From the NCBI RefSeq assembly GCF_021277265.1, contig NZ_JAJSOH010000008.1, positions 124,001 through 188,000 on the forward strand: 64,000 nt of DNA, written 5' to 3'. Positions 63,501 through 64,000 of this stretch are shown here, piece after piece. Under the pieces are notes generated by a model, which saw only the letters and a list, made by a program, of their open reading frames with translations, was not told where the DNA came from and ran no database searches. Positions within the stretch are counted from its first letter, which is position 1; the number at the start of each line of letters is the position of its first letter. The DNA comes from Kineosporia rhizophila (lineage in GTDB: Bacteria > Actinomycetota > Actinomycetes > Actinomycetales > Kineosporiaceae). The translations under genes and the position numbers were made by a program.

Positions 63501-64000
63501 TGACGATGACGAAATCCACGCGCACCCTGCGGATCCTGGCGGCCACCGCGGCCGGGGCCCTGCTGTTGGCCGGTTGCTCCAGTGCCCGGGCCACGCACCA
63601 GGCGACTCCTGAGGCAATCCCGGCCCAGCCGGTGGTGGCTGCTGCCCTCAACGACAAGTGCGACGATGGTCTGCCTGCGGTGGCGTCGATAGATCCTCAG
63701 GGTGCCAGCCTGAATCCCTCGGCCTGGCCGGAGAAATCGACCATGGCCGAGGTTCGTGAGAGCGGAAAACTGATAGTCGGTGTGGCCGGGGACGTGACCC
63801 TCTGGGGGGCGCGTGAACCTGGCTCCAAGGATCTGCGGGGCTTCGACATCGACGTGGCCAATCACATCGCCGATGCGATCGGCCCCAAGGTCCAGGTCGA
63901 GTACGAAGTGATCAACTTCGCCGATCGGCTACCCCGGCTGAAGAACGGTGACGTGCAGTTGGTCGCCCACACAATGACGATGACCTGCGAGCGCTGGTTC
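63500..64000 (+). CDS. glnH: GlnH-like amino-acid-binding lipoprotein, 3' truncated by window
   Basis: 167 codons visible, open at the right edge. The ATG at 63500 overlaps the glnX stop. A signal peptide with lipobox LLLAGCSSARA puts the lipidated Cys at about residue 26. From about 75 the family 3 solute-binding fold begins: MAEVRESGKLIVGVAGDVTLWGAREPGSKDLRGFDIDVANHIADAIG..., then VEYEVINFADRLPRLKNGDVQLVAHTMTMTCERW. In Mycobacterium GlnH (Rv0411c) binds Asp/Glu and acts through GlnX on the kinase PknG; a pknG gene is predicted just outside. Confidence 0.88.
   Translation, partial: MTMTKSTRTLRILAATAAGALLLAGCSSARATHQATPEAIPAQPVVAAALNDKCDDGLPAVASIDPQGASLNPSAWPEKSTMAEVRESGKLIVGVAGDVTLWGAREPGSKDLRGFDIDVANHIADAIGPKVQVEYEVINFADRLPRLKNGDVQLVAHTMTMTCERWF

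Overview
The window is about 70% GC, gene-dense, and uses GTG starts freely. It carries actinobacterial markers: WhiB, RsdA, GuaB3, PerM, DUF3017, DUF3817, UvrD1 and GlnX/GlnH-like proteins. Gene order matches the alr-tsaE-tsaB-rimI-tsaD-groES/EL-whiB3-sigD-guaB-guaA region of Mycobacterium and the whiD-bldM-shbA region of Streptomyces. A filamentous or sporulating actinomycete, possibly of the Kineosporiaceae, fits best; the genus is an inference.

1-8.4 kb: end of nnr, a 0.7 kb spacer with tandem repeats, then alr, a hydrolase and the tRNA t6A/acetylation genes tsaE, tsaB, rimI and tsaD. Between tsaD and groEL lies a lower-GC group of three small coupled ORFs that looks like an orphan toxin tip with an immunity protein. 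8.5-20.4 kb: groES-groEL under a CIRCE operator, a THUMP-like methyltransferase, a WhiD/WhiB3-type WhiB, a MerR-type regulator, a BldM-like response regulator, SigD/ShbA with anti-sigma RsdA, guaB, guaB3 and a small hydrolase. 20.4-30.9 kb: accessory genes: DUF2786 and DUF4287 proteins, two mirror-image ArsR/SRPBCC modules, a heterodimeric ABC exporter with complementary degenerate ATPase sites, SURF1 and DUF3817.

30.9-40.1 kb: guaA with a 50-bp perfect palindrome as terminator, a sugar/uronate dehydrogenase, a nucleotidyltransferase, two Nudix genes (one a tandem fusion), a 38-residue Arg-rich ORF coupled to an orphan adenine-specific DNA methylase, and a secreted glycerophosphodiesterase. 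40.1-49.7 kb: a PspC-centred envelope module (repeat protein, PspC/adhesin-like membrane protein, PspC-histidine kinase, LuxR response regulator), uvrD1 and a GH3 lipoprotein. 49.9-58.4 kb: sucCD, perM-like DUF6350, a Gln/Gly/Pro/Tyr-rich membrane protein, purN, purH and DUF3017. 58.6-64.0 kb: a tightly coupled operon of TelA, an unknown protein, a CbxX/EccA-type AAA ATPase, a GlnX-like sensor and a GlnH-like lipoprotein that runs off the window; a PknG gene may follow.

One theme recurs: at least a dozen genes have a TANNNT-like -10 box 6-8 nt before the start codon, which predicts leaderless transcripts. No tRNA, rRNA, CRISPR array, insertion sequence or phage gene was recognised.
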